From positions 130,535 through 194,534 of the forward strand of contig JAZSJD010000055.1 in the NCBI GenBank assembly GCA_045534165.1: a stretch of 64,000 nucleotides of DNA, written 5' to 3'. This document shows, one piece after another, positions 1 through 8,083 of the stretch. A model generated the notes under the pieces. That model had not been told where the DNA came from, made no database searches, and saw only the letters and a list, made by a program, of their open reading frames with translations. Source of the stretch: SIG575 sp045534165 (GTDB taxonomy: Bacteria; Bacillota; Clostridia; Oscillospirales; Acutalibacteraceae). Made by a program: the position numbers and the translations under genes. Every line of letters starts with the position of its first letter. Positions within the stretch are counted from its first letter, which is position 1.

Positions 1-66
1 ATTTAAATTACGAACACCGTAATCAATCATATCCCTGTAATTAATTCCGTTAATACTATCCAACAT
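1..66 (-). CDS. FakA/YloV-type fatty acid kinase (DAK2 domain), N-terminal fragment
   Basis: Only the first 22 codons lie in the window; the gene runs off the left edge. The translated start, MLDSINGINYRDMIDYGVRN, resembles the opening of YloV/FakA proteins, whose DhaL-like kinase domain phosphorylates fatty acids bound by a DegV-type FakB. The ATG at 66 is preferred over the in-frame ATG at 72 because AGGTG sits six bases before it. It lies 29 bases downstream of the degV stop, so the two are probably co-transcribed. The fragment is short, so the call leans on the neighbour as much as on the sequence. Confidence 0.6.
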   Translation of the reverse strand, partial: MLDSINGINYRDMIDYGVRNLN

Positions 67-95
67 AAACATCACCTAATAAGGACTATAATAAA

Positions 96-1028
96 TTATT
101 TTTCAAGAAGTTTATTTATTACATCCTTTTCCGTTTCAAGATCCTGAGAAATTTCATCACCTAAAAAATAAACGCCAACCATACCCGGACCAATGTTTGT
201 TCCGCATCCGCAGAAAACGTCTGAAATAAAAACTTTCTTAGGATTAATTGTTTTCTCAATCAAAGACTTTAACGTTTCTGCATAAGTCTGTCTGTTACTA
301 TGTGAAATCACTATATACTGATTTTCAACATCAACTGCCATCTTCTCAATATAGCGGGTTGTTATATCAAGCGCTTTATTTATACCCTTTACCTTTGCAA
401 GAACAGTAACATATCCGTCACGATTGCAATCACCCATAGGTTTTACACCAGCAAAGCTACCCATAATTGCTTTACCCATAGAAATTCTGCCTCTTCTTGC
501 AACAAAAATCAAATCATCAATCGGACCCATCTGATGTACTTTGTTCTTATTTTCTTCAAGCCATTTTATGATTTCATCAAAAGACTTACCTTCGTTTTTC
601 ATAACATATGCATATATAAGAAGTAATCCGAAAGCACCGGACATTTTAAAGCTATCAAAACAATATATGTTACATTCAGGTATTTCTTTCTGCACTCTCT
701 CTGCCGCTTTGCATGCTACATCATAAGTTGAACTTATTTTTGATGAAATAGACATGCTTAATATATCATATCCTTCTTCTGCATATTTCTTAAATGCTAA
801 ATAATATTCTTCAGGAGTTGGCGGTGCTGTAGACACCTGAATTTTTTTATTTGATAATGTTTTATAAAACTCTTCGCGTTCAATATTATTCCAATCAAGT
901 GTAGTCTGAAAATCTCTTCCATCACTGAAATGTATGTAGCCTTTTAAATAATCATCAATTTTAAATTCACGCCTGATATCCTCTGATAAATCACAAGTAA
1001 TATCCGCAAGAATAACAAATTTTTTCAT
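96..1028 (-). CDS. DegV family fatty-acid-binding protein (FakB-like)
   Basis: 310 residues, the usual DegV length. DegV proteins bind one fatty acid in a buried pocket and, as FakB, present it to the kinase FakA so that exogenous fatty acids enter phospholipid synthesis. Visible family marks are the opening strand with Asp-Ile-Thr-Cys-Asp (residues 9-13), the QVSTAPPTPEEYY segment (64-76) and the SISSKISSTYD segment (93-103) that lines the lipid headgroup site. It starts at ATG 1028 behind AAAAGGAG. A FakA-like gene follows directly, which supports a FakA/FakB role. Which fatty acid it prefers cannot be read from sequence. Confidence 0.9.
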   Translation of the reverse strand: MKKFVILADITCDLSEDIRREFKIDDYLKGYIHFSDGRDFQTTLDWNNIEREEFYKTLSNKKIQVSTAPPTPEEYYLAFKKYAEEGYDILSMSISSKISSTYDVACKAAERVQKEIPECNIYCFDSFKMSGAFGLLLIYAYVMKNEGKSFDEIIKWLEENKNKVHQMGPIDDLIFVARRGRISMGKAIMGSFAGVKPMGDCNRDGYVTVLAKVKGINKALDITTRYIEKMAVDVENQYIVISHSNRQTYAETLKSLIEKTINPKKVFISDVFCGCGTNIGPGMVGVYFLGDEISQDLETEKDVINKLLEK

Positions 1029-1109
1029 AATTCAGACTCCTTTTACTATTTTAAATTCAGCTAATTATATGAAAAATAATCAAATTTTAAACATTTATAA
1101 TTAACGATA

Positions 1110-1138
1110 ATTATATCATAATCCAAAGTTAAAAGCAA
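1110..1138 (-). promoter_or_regulatory. Sigma-A promoter for degV
   Basis: On the minus strand TTGCTT (1138-1133) and TATAAT (1115-1110) are separated by 17 bases, and TG one base before the -10 gives an extended -10 element. The predicted start is near 1103, leaving a leader of about 75 nt before degV. Confidence 0.75.
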
Positions 1139-1170
1139 CCCCGAAATCGACATTTTCCAATTGTAAAATC

Positions 1171-1205
1171 AACAAAAACAAGGCTTTCCGCATAAGCAGA
1201 AAGCC
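1171..1205 (-). terminator. Rho-independent terminator after ttcA
   Basis: Stem GGCTTTC/GAAAGCC (1182-1188 with 1199-1205) followed on the minus strand by TTGTTTTTGTT. It lies just past the ttcA stop codon and separates that operon from degV. Confidence 0.8.
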
Positions 1206-1210
1206 CGGTT

Positions 1211-2053
1211 TTATTCTTCAAATCTTTCTAAAAAAGAATGATATTCGTCATAAACTTTAAACTCAACCAATGTATCAACATTCACATTATGTATTGAGCG
1301 GAAAATATTATGTTCAATGTTGGGATTGACTTTTTTCAGCTGTTTTATCAGATCTTTTATTTCCTGTCGTTTTGAAAGCCCTTCCTTGTTATCATTGGAT
1401 TTATAGTTTTCTGTAAATCGACATGCGCATCTTATAAACTCCAGATTATTATACTTAGACCAAGCTATAATAGCATCTTCATTTATACAATATAAAGGTC
1501 TGATAAGCTCCATCCCTTCAAAATTTGTACTTTTAAGACGCGGTAACATACCTTGGATTTGTGAACCATAAAACATTCCCATAACCGTTGTTTCTATAAC
1601 ATCGCTCATATGATGACCTAAAGCGATTTTATTACACCCCAATTCCTTTGCACGGGCATACAAATGGCCCCTTCTCATCCTTGCACACAAATAACAGGGT
1701 GATTGCTCGATATTAACAACAACATTAAAAATATCAGAGTTAAAAATATCAATCGGTATATTCAGAATTTTCGCATTTTCTTCTATTCTTTCCCTGTTTT
1801 CAGCATTATATCCGGGATCCATAACTATATACTGAAGTTCAAAAGGCACCTCACTAAAACGCTGTAACATACGCATCAAAACAGCAAGAATCATTGAATC
1901 TTTTCCGCCGGATATACAGACAGCTATCCTGTCTCCCTCCTGAATCAGATTGTACTTTTTTACTGCTTCTACAAAAGGATTCCAGATGGTTTTTCTATAT
2001 GTTTTAGAAATACTGCGTTCTGCAATCTGATATCTTTCCAATTCTCTTTTCAT
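1211..2053 (-). CDS. ttcA: TtcA-family tRNA thiolation / PP-loop ATPase
   Basis: 280 residues. TtcA-type enzymes adenylate a tRNA cytidine and replace its oxygen with sulfur using an iron-sulfur cluster. The PP-loop SGGKDS is at residues 48-53, a CxxC pair at 120 and 123, and further cysteines at 209 and 211 that could complete the cluster ligands; the ALGHHMSD segment (145-151) is also typical. ATG 2053 is chosen: it shares one base with the tcdA stop (TGATG), which suggests translational coupling. Related TilS, Ncs6 and TtuA enzymes share the fold, so the exact target nucleotide is inferred only. A hairpin terminator follows. Confidence 0.75.
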   Translation of the reverse strand: MKRELERYQIAERSISKTYRKTIWNPFVEAVKKYNLIQEGDRIAVCISGGKDSMILAVLMRMLQRFSEVPFELQYIVMDPGYNAENRERIEENAKILNIPIDIFNSDIFNVVVNIEQSPCYLCARMRRGHLYARAKELGCNKIALGHHMSDVIETTVMGMFYGSQIQGMLPRLKSTNFEGMELIRPLYCINEDAIIAWSKYNNLEFIRCACRFTENYKSNDNKEGLSKRQEIKDLIKQLKKVNPNIEHNIFRSIHNVNVDTLVEFKVYDEYHSFLERFEE

Positions 2054-2772
2054 CACTTATCACCAAAGCCAATCAAATCTTTTATAACTTCACCCGCTGC
2101 AATAAGACCAACAACAGAAGGAACAAAAGAAGTGCTGCCAGGCACCGGTCGGCCTTCACAACAATTTTCTACAAACTGTTGATTAATTTTAGGTGACTCT
2201 TCCGAATAAATTACTTTTAATTTTTTAACACTGTTTTCCCGACAAAGTTTTCTCATAGCTTTTGCCAACGGACATACAGATGTTTTATAAATATCAGCAA
2301 CTTTAAAAGCAGTCGGTTCAGTTTTATTACCTGCACCCATAGAAGAAATTATAGGAATTGATAATTCATCTGCAATAACGGCCAATGCCAGCTTTCCGCT
2401 TACAGTATCAATTGCATCAACTATATAATCAAATTTTTCAAATTCAAACTCATCTGCATTTTCTTTAAGAAAGAAACACTTATGTATATTGACTGTCATT
2501 TCAGGATTAATATCAAGAAGTCTCTTTTTGGCTACATCAACTTTATATTCACCAATTGTACTGTGCAATGCAATAATTTGTCTGTTTATATTTGAAACTG
2601 ACACAGTGTCACTATCAACAATATCAAGGGTTCCAACACCACTTCTGGCAAGTGCTTCGCACACATAACCACCTACACCGCCTACACCAAAGACAGCCAC
2701 TCTTGAATTTTTAAGTTTTTCTAATGAAGATTCGCCAAAAATAATATTTTGTCTTGAAAATTCTTCGTTCAT
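2053..2772 (-). CDS. tcdA: tRNA threonylcarbamoyladenosine dehydratase (TcdA/ThiF family)
   Basis: 239 residues from the ATG at 2772, which follows the upstream stop by one base. An upstream extension of 25 codons inside the phosphoesterase gene is lysine-rich and looks unreal. TcdA uses ATP to convert t6A37 of tRNA to cyclic ct6A. The Rossmann nucleotide loop GVGGVGG is at residues 29-35, the acidic VDSD strand end at 52-55 and the NINRQ motif at 61-65, all hallmarks of the E1/ThiF/MoeB fold. A late cysteine pair (NCCEG) and SFVPSVVG match TcdA rather than ThiF. The pairing with ttcA points to a tRNA-modification unit. Confidence 0.85.
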   Translation of the reverse strand: MNEEFSRQNIIFGESSLEKLKNSRVAVFGVGGVGGYVCEALARSGVGTLDIVDSDTVSVSNINRQIIALHSTIGEYKVDVAKKRLLDINPEMTVNIHKCFFLKENADEFEFEKFDYIVDAIDTVSGKLALAVIADELSIPIISSMGAGNKTEPTAFKVADIYKTSVCPLAKAMRKLCRENSVKKLKVIYSEESPKINQQFVENCCEGRPVPGSTSFVPSVVGLIAAGEVIKDLIGFGDK

Positions 2773-2773
2773 A

Positions 2774-3877
2774 TCAGACGTCAACTTCTTCCCTTTCTTC
2801 AATGCAAACTGTTTCCGTATAAAAATCTTTAGGATTATTTTCATCAACTACTATCAATCTTCCGCCACGTCTGTAACCATATGTCATAAAACCACCGCAA
2901 ATTGTCTGACAAAGTTTAATTCCGTCTTTTTCAACAACAAAATCGTTAACATGGTCGTGGCCACAAAAAATCGCAACAACATCACCCTGCTCTTTAAAAG
3001 CGTCAAATTCACCATCATAACGTACCATTGGCGGACTTGGGCTTTCATTAAGAAAACCGGTTGCATTCTCAGGCAAAACATAATATTTACCATCATCACA
3101 TTTAATTGCATCTGGTGTGTTTTTATCTACCTCTTTAAACGCCGAGTGCACTTCCGGCACGCAAATATGTTGAAAAGCCATTGAATATACGGTTTCACCA
3201 TTATTATCCTGCTTTAATTTTTCTGCTTTTTTTCTGTACCAATCGAGCTGAGATTTATGTACACAATCATAACCGGTGCCTTTGACACCATTAAGATAGT
3301 CATTAGAATCAAACATCCAGAGGTTAAATGCTGTTTTTTTACCATCAGATGAAACCACAGGCAAACTGTAGTTTCCGCAGCCATACATATCTTCTTCATT
3401 GTAAACACCACGGAAATTTTCATACTCCATAAAAATACGCATCTGAAATTCTTTATGAGTATTTCTTTCACCATCGTGATTACCAAAAGTTATGGCAAGC
3501 GGCAAATTATATTTACCGATTGTTTTATAAATTCTTCTTATTGTTTTTGCTGCATAATCATATGTAATCAACTCATAATTACTGCTGACTGTGTCACCTG
3601 TAATAACAACTAAATCAGGATTTGTGTTTTTAATACATTCTTCAATAAGATTCAGAGTGTCCGCAATCTGTTGTTTGGTAAATTCAATTGGTTGTTCCTC
3701 TTCCATCAATTCATGTATCAGATGTATATCTGTAAGATGAAGAATTCTGAATTTGCCATCTTTAAACTGAAGCTGTTTGTTTGGTTTTCTTTTCTGATAC
3801 AAAAAAGGACCGCCAACAGCACCAAAAAACGGCATTGCCAATAATTTTAACGAGTTTGAAATAATTTTGCTTTTCAT
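2774..3877 (-). CDS. Calcineurin-like metallophosphoesterase, membrane-associated
   Basis: 367 residues. The metal-binding motifs of calcineurin-like phosphoesterases appear in order: DxH at residues 50-52, GD in ITGDT, GNHD in ITFGNHDGE, a single His in MAFQHICVPE and GHDH near the C terminus. A hydrophobic N-terminal stretch followed by positive residues suggests a membrane anchor or signal region before the catalytic domain. The family hydrolyses phosphoesters of many kinds, and the substrate here is unknown. The gene is head of the run into tcdA and ttcA; the terminator behind mazF lies just upstream, so it needs read-through or a promoter inside mazF. Confidence 0.85.
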   Translation of the reverse strand: MKSKIISNSLKLLAMPFFGAVGGPFLYQKRKPNKQLQFKDGKFRILHLTDIHLIHELMEEEQPIEFTKQQIADTLNLIEECIKNTNPDLVVITGDTVSSNYELITYDYAAKTIRRIYKTIGKYNLPLAITFGNHDGERNTHKEFQMRIFMEYENFRGVYNEEDMYGCGNYSLPVVSSDGKKTAFNLWMFDSNDYLNGVKGTGYDCVHKSQLDWYRKKAEKLKQDNNGETVYSMAFQHICVPEVHSAFKEVDKNTPDAIKCDDGKYYVLPENATGFLNESPSPPMVRYDGEFDAFKEQGDVVAIFCGHDHVNDFVVEKDGIKLCQTICGGFMTYGYRRGGRLIVVDENNPKDFYTETVCIEEREEVDV

Positions 3878-3895
3878 AAAATATGCAACTCCTTA

Positions 3896-3929
3896 TAAAA
3901 AAGCGGAGCCACTATTTATGTAACTCCGC
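3896..3929 (-). terminator. Terminator at the end of mazF
   Basis: A ten-pair stem (3920-3929 with 3903-3912, two G-U pairs) with a seven-base loop, followed on the minus strand by TTTTTT. The mazF stop codon lies in and beside the loop, so the terminator overlaps the coding end. Confidence 0.8.
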
Positions 3930-4269
3930 CAAGTCCAAAGCTAACGCTTAAAGCTTTGTCAATTCTGTCCATATCAACATCGTCGAGATTGCCCATTCTT
4001 TCCTTCAATCTTCTTTTATCAAGTGTTCTGACTTGTTCAAGTAAAACAATTGAATCTTTCGCAAGTCCGCAACCATCTGCATTCACACGAATGTGTGTCG
4101 GAAGACTGTTTTTATATTTCTGACTTGTAATTGCTGCTGCAATTACTGTTGGGCTGTATTTATTACCGACATCATTCTGAACAATTAAAACAGGTCTTAT
4201 CCCACCTTGCTCAGAGCCTACAACAGGGCTGAGGTCGGCATAATAGATATCTCCCCTTTTTATCATCAT
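3916..4269 (-). CDS. mazF: MazF/PemK (NdoA-type) mRNA interferase
   Basis: 117 residues, normal MazF length. These toxins cut single-stranded mRNA at short sequences. Characteristic segments are RGDIYYADLSPVVGSEQGG near residues 5-23, RPVLIVQND (25-33), the AAAITSQ strand and LLEQVRTLDKRRL (76-89). ATG 4269 and ATG 4266 are both possible; the only purine-rich ribosome site, CGGAG, is 12 bases upstream. No antitoxin gene precedes it: minus-strand reading frames in 4270-4438 close within about ten codons. It has its own promoter and a leader of about 110 nt with a hairpin. In Bacillus the homologue is paired with NdoAI, so a solitary copy is unusual. Confidence 0.85.
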   Translation of the reverse strand: MMIKRGDIYYADLSPVVGSEQGGIRPVLIVQNDVGNKYSPTVIAAAITSQKYKNSLPTHIRVNADGCGLAKDSIVLLEQVRTLDKRRLKERMGNLDDVDMDRIDKALSVSFGLGGVT

Positions 4270-4338
4270 TTAATCATCACGCTCCGTAAATATTGTTGAC
4301 AAATATATCATTGCCAATATTTCAAAGAAATAAACATA

Positions 4339-4370
4339 GGTTCAAAAATCAGGGGAGAAAATTTTGAACC
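4339..4370 (-). promoter_or_regulatory. Hairpin in the mazF leader
   Basis: A perfect 9-bp inverted repeat, GGTTCAAAA (4339-4347) and TTTTGAACC (4362-4370), with a 14-base spacer. It lies between the predicted mazF transcription start and its ATG. No T-run follows in the direction of transcription, so it is not a classical terminator. It could be an RNA element or a protein-binding palindrome. Confidence 0.45.
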
Positions 4371-4388
4371 GATACCTGTCCTCAAAAC

Positions 4389-4418
4389 ATTATATGCAAA
4401 ATATTATTTAACGGACAA
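4389..4418 (-). promoter_or_regulatory. Promoter for mazF
   Basis: Minus-strand TTGTCC (4418-4413) and TATAAT (4394-4389) with an 18-base spacer. It sits just after the stop of the cohesin-like gene, so mazF need not depend on the surface operon. Confidence 0.6.
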
Positions 4419-4438
4419 TATTTACAGAAACTATATTA

Positions 4439-5404
4439 TTAATACCAGATCCAACCAAAAAGGAAAATTACAATAAGCCATTGCCACCATGCATAAGAAA
4501 CTGTTACTTCTACATTGTAACGTGTCTTTCCGTCTTTAGAAACACCTGCTACGTAGGTTTTTCCTGTTTTCAAAGATTCAAGGGTCTGGCTGTCTGCATC
4601 AACAACAACATTTACAACACTTTTATCTGCAGAAAGAACTTCAAAATTTTCAAAATCTGACAGAACTGTTTTCACATCAACTTTTGATTTATAGTTCATT
4701 TCAAATGTATAGTCCGGTGCCTTTGCTTCAACAGCTTCACCAAAAACTACCGCTTGTGACAAATCAATAGTCTGACCGTAAGATGCAACAACCTCATCGC
4801 CTAATGTTGCACCACCATGAGCAGCATAAATACCGCTTCTCATAGAATCGTTTTCTGTCTTAATATACGCAGGATCAACACCTAAAAAACCTTTTCCATC
4901 AGTAGGTGCATTGGATTTCATTTTAAATTTGATTGTATACAATGCTTCAAACTCATTAAGAGTTGTTGTAGGTGTATTTTTACCTTGTGAAGACAATGAA
5001 GGCAACCAGGTCACGCCTGCAAATACAAGCTTATATCTTTTTGCCATATCACTTGAATAGCTCTGATGGTACATTGCAAGTGGTGAATTAGTTGTCTGAT
5101 TAAGACTAACGGGCATTTTAGTTACTTTTTTCACTACTGCACCGTCTGATTTATCAAGTTCATAGTATTTTGAGTCATAAACAACGATAGAGTTAACGTT
5201 GATTATAGGATAGTCTGTTTTTGCACTAACAGTTACTGTAAATTTATCACCGGGTTTTGGTGCAGTTTTATTTGAAGTGAGCTTGATATATAAATTGTTA
5301 TCTTTTTCAGCAGCGAATGAAGAAATTGAAAATGCTGAAAAAACAAACATAACAGCCAACATTACAGATAAGACCTTAGTAAACTTTTTAAAAGATTTTT
5401 TCAT
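4439..5404 (-). CDS. Secreted cohesin-like domain protein with aromatic-rich C-terminal membrane tail
   Basis: 321 residues. A signal peptide (about 1-31, ending SSFAA) is followed by a beta-rich domain (about 35-215) opening with APKPGDKFTVTVSAK and alternating hydrophobic strands, the pattern of cohesin-type domains that bind dockerins. A second small beta domain (about 230-298) precedes a C-terminal hydrophobic segment ending in LFGWIWY (last 19 residues), which should hold it in the membrane. There is no sorting motif. It starts behind AGGAGG and is the last gene of the sortase/LCP cluster. The cohesin call is from strand pattern and opening motif only; another Ig-like adhesin domain is possible. 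Confidence 0.55.
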   Translation of the reverse strand: MKKSFKKFTKVLSVMLAVMFVFSAFSISSFAAEKDNNLYIKLTSNKTAPKPGDKFTVTVSAKTDYPIINVNSIVVYDSKYYELDKSDGAVVKKVTKMPVSLNQTTNSPLAMYHQSYSSDMAKRYKLVFAGVTWLPSLSSQGKNTPTTTLNEFEALYTIKFKMKSNAPTDGKGFLGVDPAYIKTENDSMRSGIYAAHGGATLGDEVVASYGQTIDLSQAVVFGEAVEAKAPDYTFEMNYKSKVDVKTVLSDFENFEVLSADKSVVNVVVDADSQTLESLKTGKTYVAGVSKDGKTRYNVEVTVSYAWWQWLIVIFLFGWIWY

Positions 5405-5418
5405 AATAAAACCTCCTG

Positions 5419-6654
5419 TTAATTAACTTTCTTATAAAATGTGTCAAGAATTGTTTCGTACACTAACTCATTGTCAAGAACATATGCGGGGAAATTGTCA
5501 GTTTCAACATATTTTCCCGGAAGAGCTGTAACCTTACTGATTTTTGCAGATTTGGTAACAAGTTCTGTTCCTAAATAAACAGCACTATTAAAATTAATAT
5601 CCGTTACTGTATACTGCTTTGCAGTGTTATAAAGTTTTGAAATTATACCAATATCTTTTTTAGCTAAAGACATAGTTTTAGCAGCAAAAGCTTTAACATA
5701 CTGAATCTGACGTTCACGTCTTAATGCATCGGAATCAATTTTGTTCCTATCACGTGATGTAACATAGAAACGAGCTTGTGTTCCCTGAAGCAGCATTTTT
5801 TCACCTTTGACAAACTGGCCCACTGTTTCAAGACAGGTTAATTCCACACCGCCAATCACTGCATTCAAAGCATCAACGCCTCTTACTCTGAGAGAGAAAT
5901 AAGAATCAATAGGTATCCCCATCAGAACACGTTCAATTGATTTAATTGTGTTTTCACAGCTTCCTTCTCCACCGTCACCATAAGCAAACGCAAGACAAAT
6001 CTGCATTTCTTCTGTACGTGCGAAATTACCACTTTCAGAATAAACGTCAACATCAACCATCGAATCTCGAGGCACAGTAATAATTGAAACATCTCCTGTT
6101 TTTGTGTCATAGGCAAATACCATAATTGTATCGGCCTGACCGGCAGTTCCGTACTCATCAGTTATATTAACTGACACACTTTTATCATCGATTCCTAAAA
6201 AGACACCGGTAACAATATCTTCGTTATACACATATTTCTGACCTTTATATTCAACAGTTTTACCGCTGTCGTCATATGAGATCGCATTATCATGTGTACT
6301 GATTGTTACATCCTCTTTGTTGCCATTCAAAGAATTTTCACCAATTTTTCTTGCTATAAAATATCCACTGACGCAGACAATACCAACGAAAAATATAAGT
6401 GCAACAATAATAATCAATATTTTTAATATAAGTGGTATTTTTTTCTTTTTGTTTTTATCATTATGAGAATGATGATGGTGGTGGTGATGGTGCTCTGAAC
6501 CACTACCATTATGCGTACCCTTCTCTCTACTTGAATGATGATGAGATGAATGACTGTGATGATGTCTTGAACGAGAGTGAGAACCATAGCCTTTCATAAA
6601 TTCATCTACAACTTCTTCACCGCTCAGATCAAAATTATTGTTTCGTTTTTTCAT
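5419..6654 (-). CDS. LytR-CpsA-Psr (LCP) family cell-wall polymer transferase, histidine-rich N terminus
   Basis: 411 residues. LCP enzymes move polyprenyl-linked anionic polymers (teichoic acids, capsule) onto peptidoglycan. A cytoplasmic N-terminal tail holds 18 histidines between residues 26 and 64, including eight in a row at 55-62; a single membrane helix follows at about 74-99; the outer LCP domain carries ADTIMVFAYD, ITVPRDSMVDV and ALNAVIGGVEL, family motifs for binding the lipid pyrophosphate. The start overlaps the srtB end by 20 bases, so the two are coupled. The histidine tract is not a normal LCP feature and may bind metal. Confidence 0.9.
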   Translation of the reverse strand: MKKRNNNFDLSGEEVVDEFMKGYGSHSRSRHHHSHSSHHHSSREKGTHNGSGSEHHHHHHHHSHNDKNKKKKIPLILKILIIIVALIFFVGIVCVSGYFIARKIGENSLNGNKEDVTISTHDNAISYDDSGKTVEYKGQKYVYNEDIVTGVFLGIDDKSVSVNITDEYGTAGQADTIMVFAYDTKTGDVSIITVPRDSMVDVDVYSESGNFARTEEMQICLAFAYGDGGEGSCENTIKSIERVLMGIPIDSYFSLRVRGVDALNAVIGGVELTCLETVGQFVKGEKMLLQGTQARFYVTSRDRNKIDSDALRRERQIQYVKAFAAKTMSLAKKDIGIISKLYNTAKQYTVTDINFNSAVYLGTELVTKSAKISKVTALPGKYVETDNFPAYVLDNELVYETILDTFYKKVN

Positions 6655-7417
6655 CGTTAACCATCACCCCACAAACAAGATATCTTGCTCGTTTATCACC
6701 AATACACGTACTTAATACAACAATTTTCGAATACTCATTGAGCTCGACACCGCTTCTGACATTTTTCAAGAGACTACCCGGATTTAAAACTGTATCCTGA
6801 AAAGATTTAAGCTGTTGCGGGTCTCTGAAATCAAAAGAATTCATAATATGACGATTATCATATTTAAAAGCAGAAACAATTTTGTAAGTTAAAATATGCG
6901 TCTGTGTATAAACATAGAAAGTATCATTTTCTTCAAAAAATTCTGAATCCTGAAACTTATGAAGCGATGCAAACATAGAACCATTATTCATATTATGACC
7001 ATACAAAACGGTAACAGGATCAAAAAAGTCAAGATTATTGCATGATTGTGTATAAATCATACCGGCAAATAAATACTTTTTATCAATAGATTTATTCAGG
7101 TAAAAATTATCATCAACTCTGCTTTGAACAACAGGATAGTTAACTTTTGTGTTCGGCACTTCTATCCAGGCATAAACCTCATCATTCTGAGCTCGCAACG
7201 ATGCAAAGTCAATAGGATTATCAACATATTCAATTGCATCTGTATCATTTTTTACGTCATTAAGCAAATCACCATAAGTTTTATCAGCAATATATCCGCT
7301 GTACCACTGAAAACATACATAGCCAAGCCCCCCTAAAAGACAAAGCAAAAGGAGAACTATTAAAATGATTATAGCAATTTTATTTGCTTTTTTTCTTTCG
7401 TACTCTCTACTACTCAT
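6635..7417 (-). CDS. srtB: Class B sortase
   Basis: 260 residues. Sortases cleave a sorting motif in secreted proteins and join the new C terminus to the cell wall. An N-terminal membrane helix (about 14-36) is followed by the class B opening IDFASLRAQNDEVYAWIEVP. The catalytic residues are visible: His141 in LYGHNM, Cys238 in LSTC and Arg245 (or Arg243) in KRARYLV. It starts at ATG 7417 behind GAAGGT. Downstream are LCP and a cohesin-like protein; upstream, beyond a hairpin, is a protein with an APQTG sorting signal, the likely substrate. Clostridial SrtB enzymes are known to accept (S/P)PxTG motifs, close to this. Confidence 0.9.
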   Translation of the reverse strand: MSSREYERKKANKIAIIILIVLLLLCLLGGLGYVCFQWYSGYIADKTYGDLLNDVKNDTDAIEYVDNPIDFASLRAQNDEVYAWIEVPNTKVNYPVVQSRVDDNFYLNKSIDKKYLFAGMIYTQSCNNLDFFDPVTVLYGHNMNNGSMFASLHKFQDSEFFEENDTFYVYTQTHILTYKIVSAFKYDNRHIMNSFDFRDPQQLKSFQDTVLNPGSLLKNVRSGVELNEYSKIVVLSTCIGDKRARYLVCGVMVNDEKTKQ

Positions 7418-7429
7418 ACTTTTACCTTC

Positions 7430-7470
7430 ATAAAACTAAAGGTCTTGGATTCAAAAGAAAACAAGACCTT
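7430..7470 (-). terminator. Partial terminator between sorting substrate and srtB
   Basis: Stem AAGGTCTTG/CAAGACCTT (7439-7447 with 7462-7470), followed on the minus strand by TTTAGTTTTA. It would let the substrate gene be transcribed more than the sortase operon behind it. Confidence 0.65.
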
Positions 7471-7489
7471 CAGAAGTTAATCAATTAAA

Positions 7490-8032
7490 TTATTTTGTCT
7501 TAGCTGTACGTCTTTTATAGATGAATGCTACTGCAATAAGTCCAACAACTGACAATGCAACAGCAACTACTGCCTGTGTATCAAATGCACCAGTCTGAGG
7601 AGCTGTGGGACCATCATCAGGTTTTGCTGTTTCCTGCTCACCAGTTGTTGCTTCTTCATCTAAAGGTTTAAAATGTGCTTCACCAACAACGTCAGCAGTA
7701 TCCTTAAGGTCACCATGTGTTTTATTGTTAGCATCAGGAACAAGTTCAACCTTAATTACAGGGTCATAAATTGTACCATCAACAATTTCAAACTTACCAT
7801 CAAGTTCCCAATGGTCAAACACATAACCTTCCCCTGCCACTGCAGTGAACACAATAATTTCACCTGCTTTTACAACACCGGGAACAGCTGTGGCTGTACC
7901 AACACCAACAACATTACAAAAAGCATCTGCAGTATAGTATTTATCCGGTGTGGGGCTGTTAGCAGCAAAAGCCGGAATACAACAACCAAAGCAAAGCATA
8001 ACTGCAATCAAAACTGATAAAACTTTTTTCAT
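7490..8032 (-). CDS. Small secreted protein with APQTG sorting signal
   Basis: 180 residues, function unknown. A signal peptide (about 1-24, ending PAFAA) leads a beta-rich body with a GEIIVFTAVAGEGYVFDHWELDG segment resembling the Ig-like InlB_B/bacterial repeat fold. An acidic, Thr/Pro-rich linker precedes the sorting motif APQTG (144-148), a membrane helix (about 153-171) and a positive tail KRRTAKTK. ATG 8032 is preferred over the in-frame GTG at 8041 because AGGTGG lies five bases before it. It is the first gene after a good promoter and precedes srtB, so it is the natural substrate. Confidence 0.8.
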   Translation of the reverse strand: MKKVLSVLIAVMLCFGCCIPAFAANSPTPDKYYTADAFCNVVGVGTATAVPGVVKAGEIIVFTAVAGEGYVFDHWELDGKFEIVDGTIYDPVIKVELVPDANNKTHGDLKDTADVVGEAHFKPLDEEATTGEQETAKPDDGPTAPQTGAFDTQAVVAVALSVVGLIAVAFIYKRRTAKTK

Positions 8033-8083
8033 TATTTCCACCTCATAATTAAAATTTATAAACAGACAATTTTACACAAATAA

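Noticed and set aside
4270..4438. Antitoxin gene for mazF
   Set aside because: Minus-strand frames starting with ATG close after 3 or 10 codons; no ribosome site with a longer frame.
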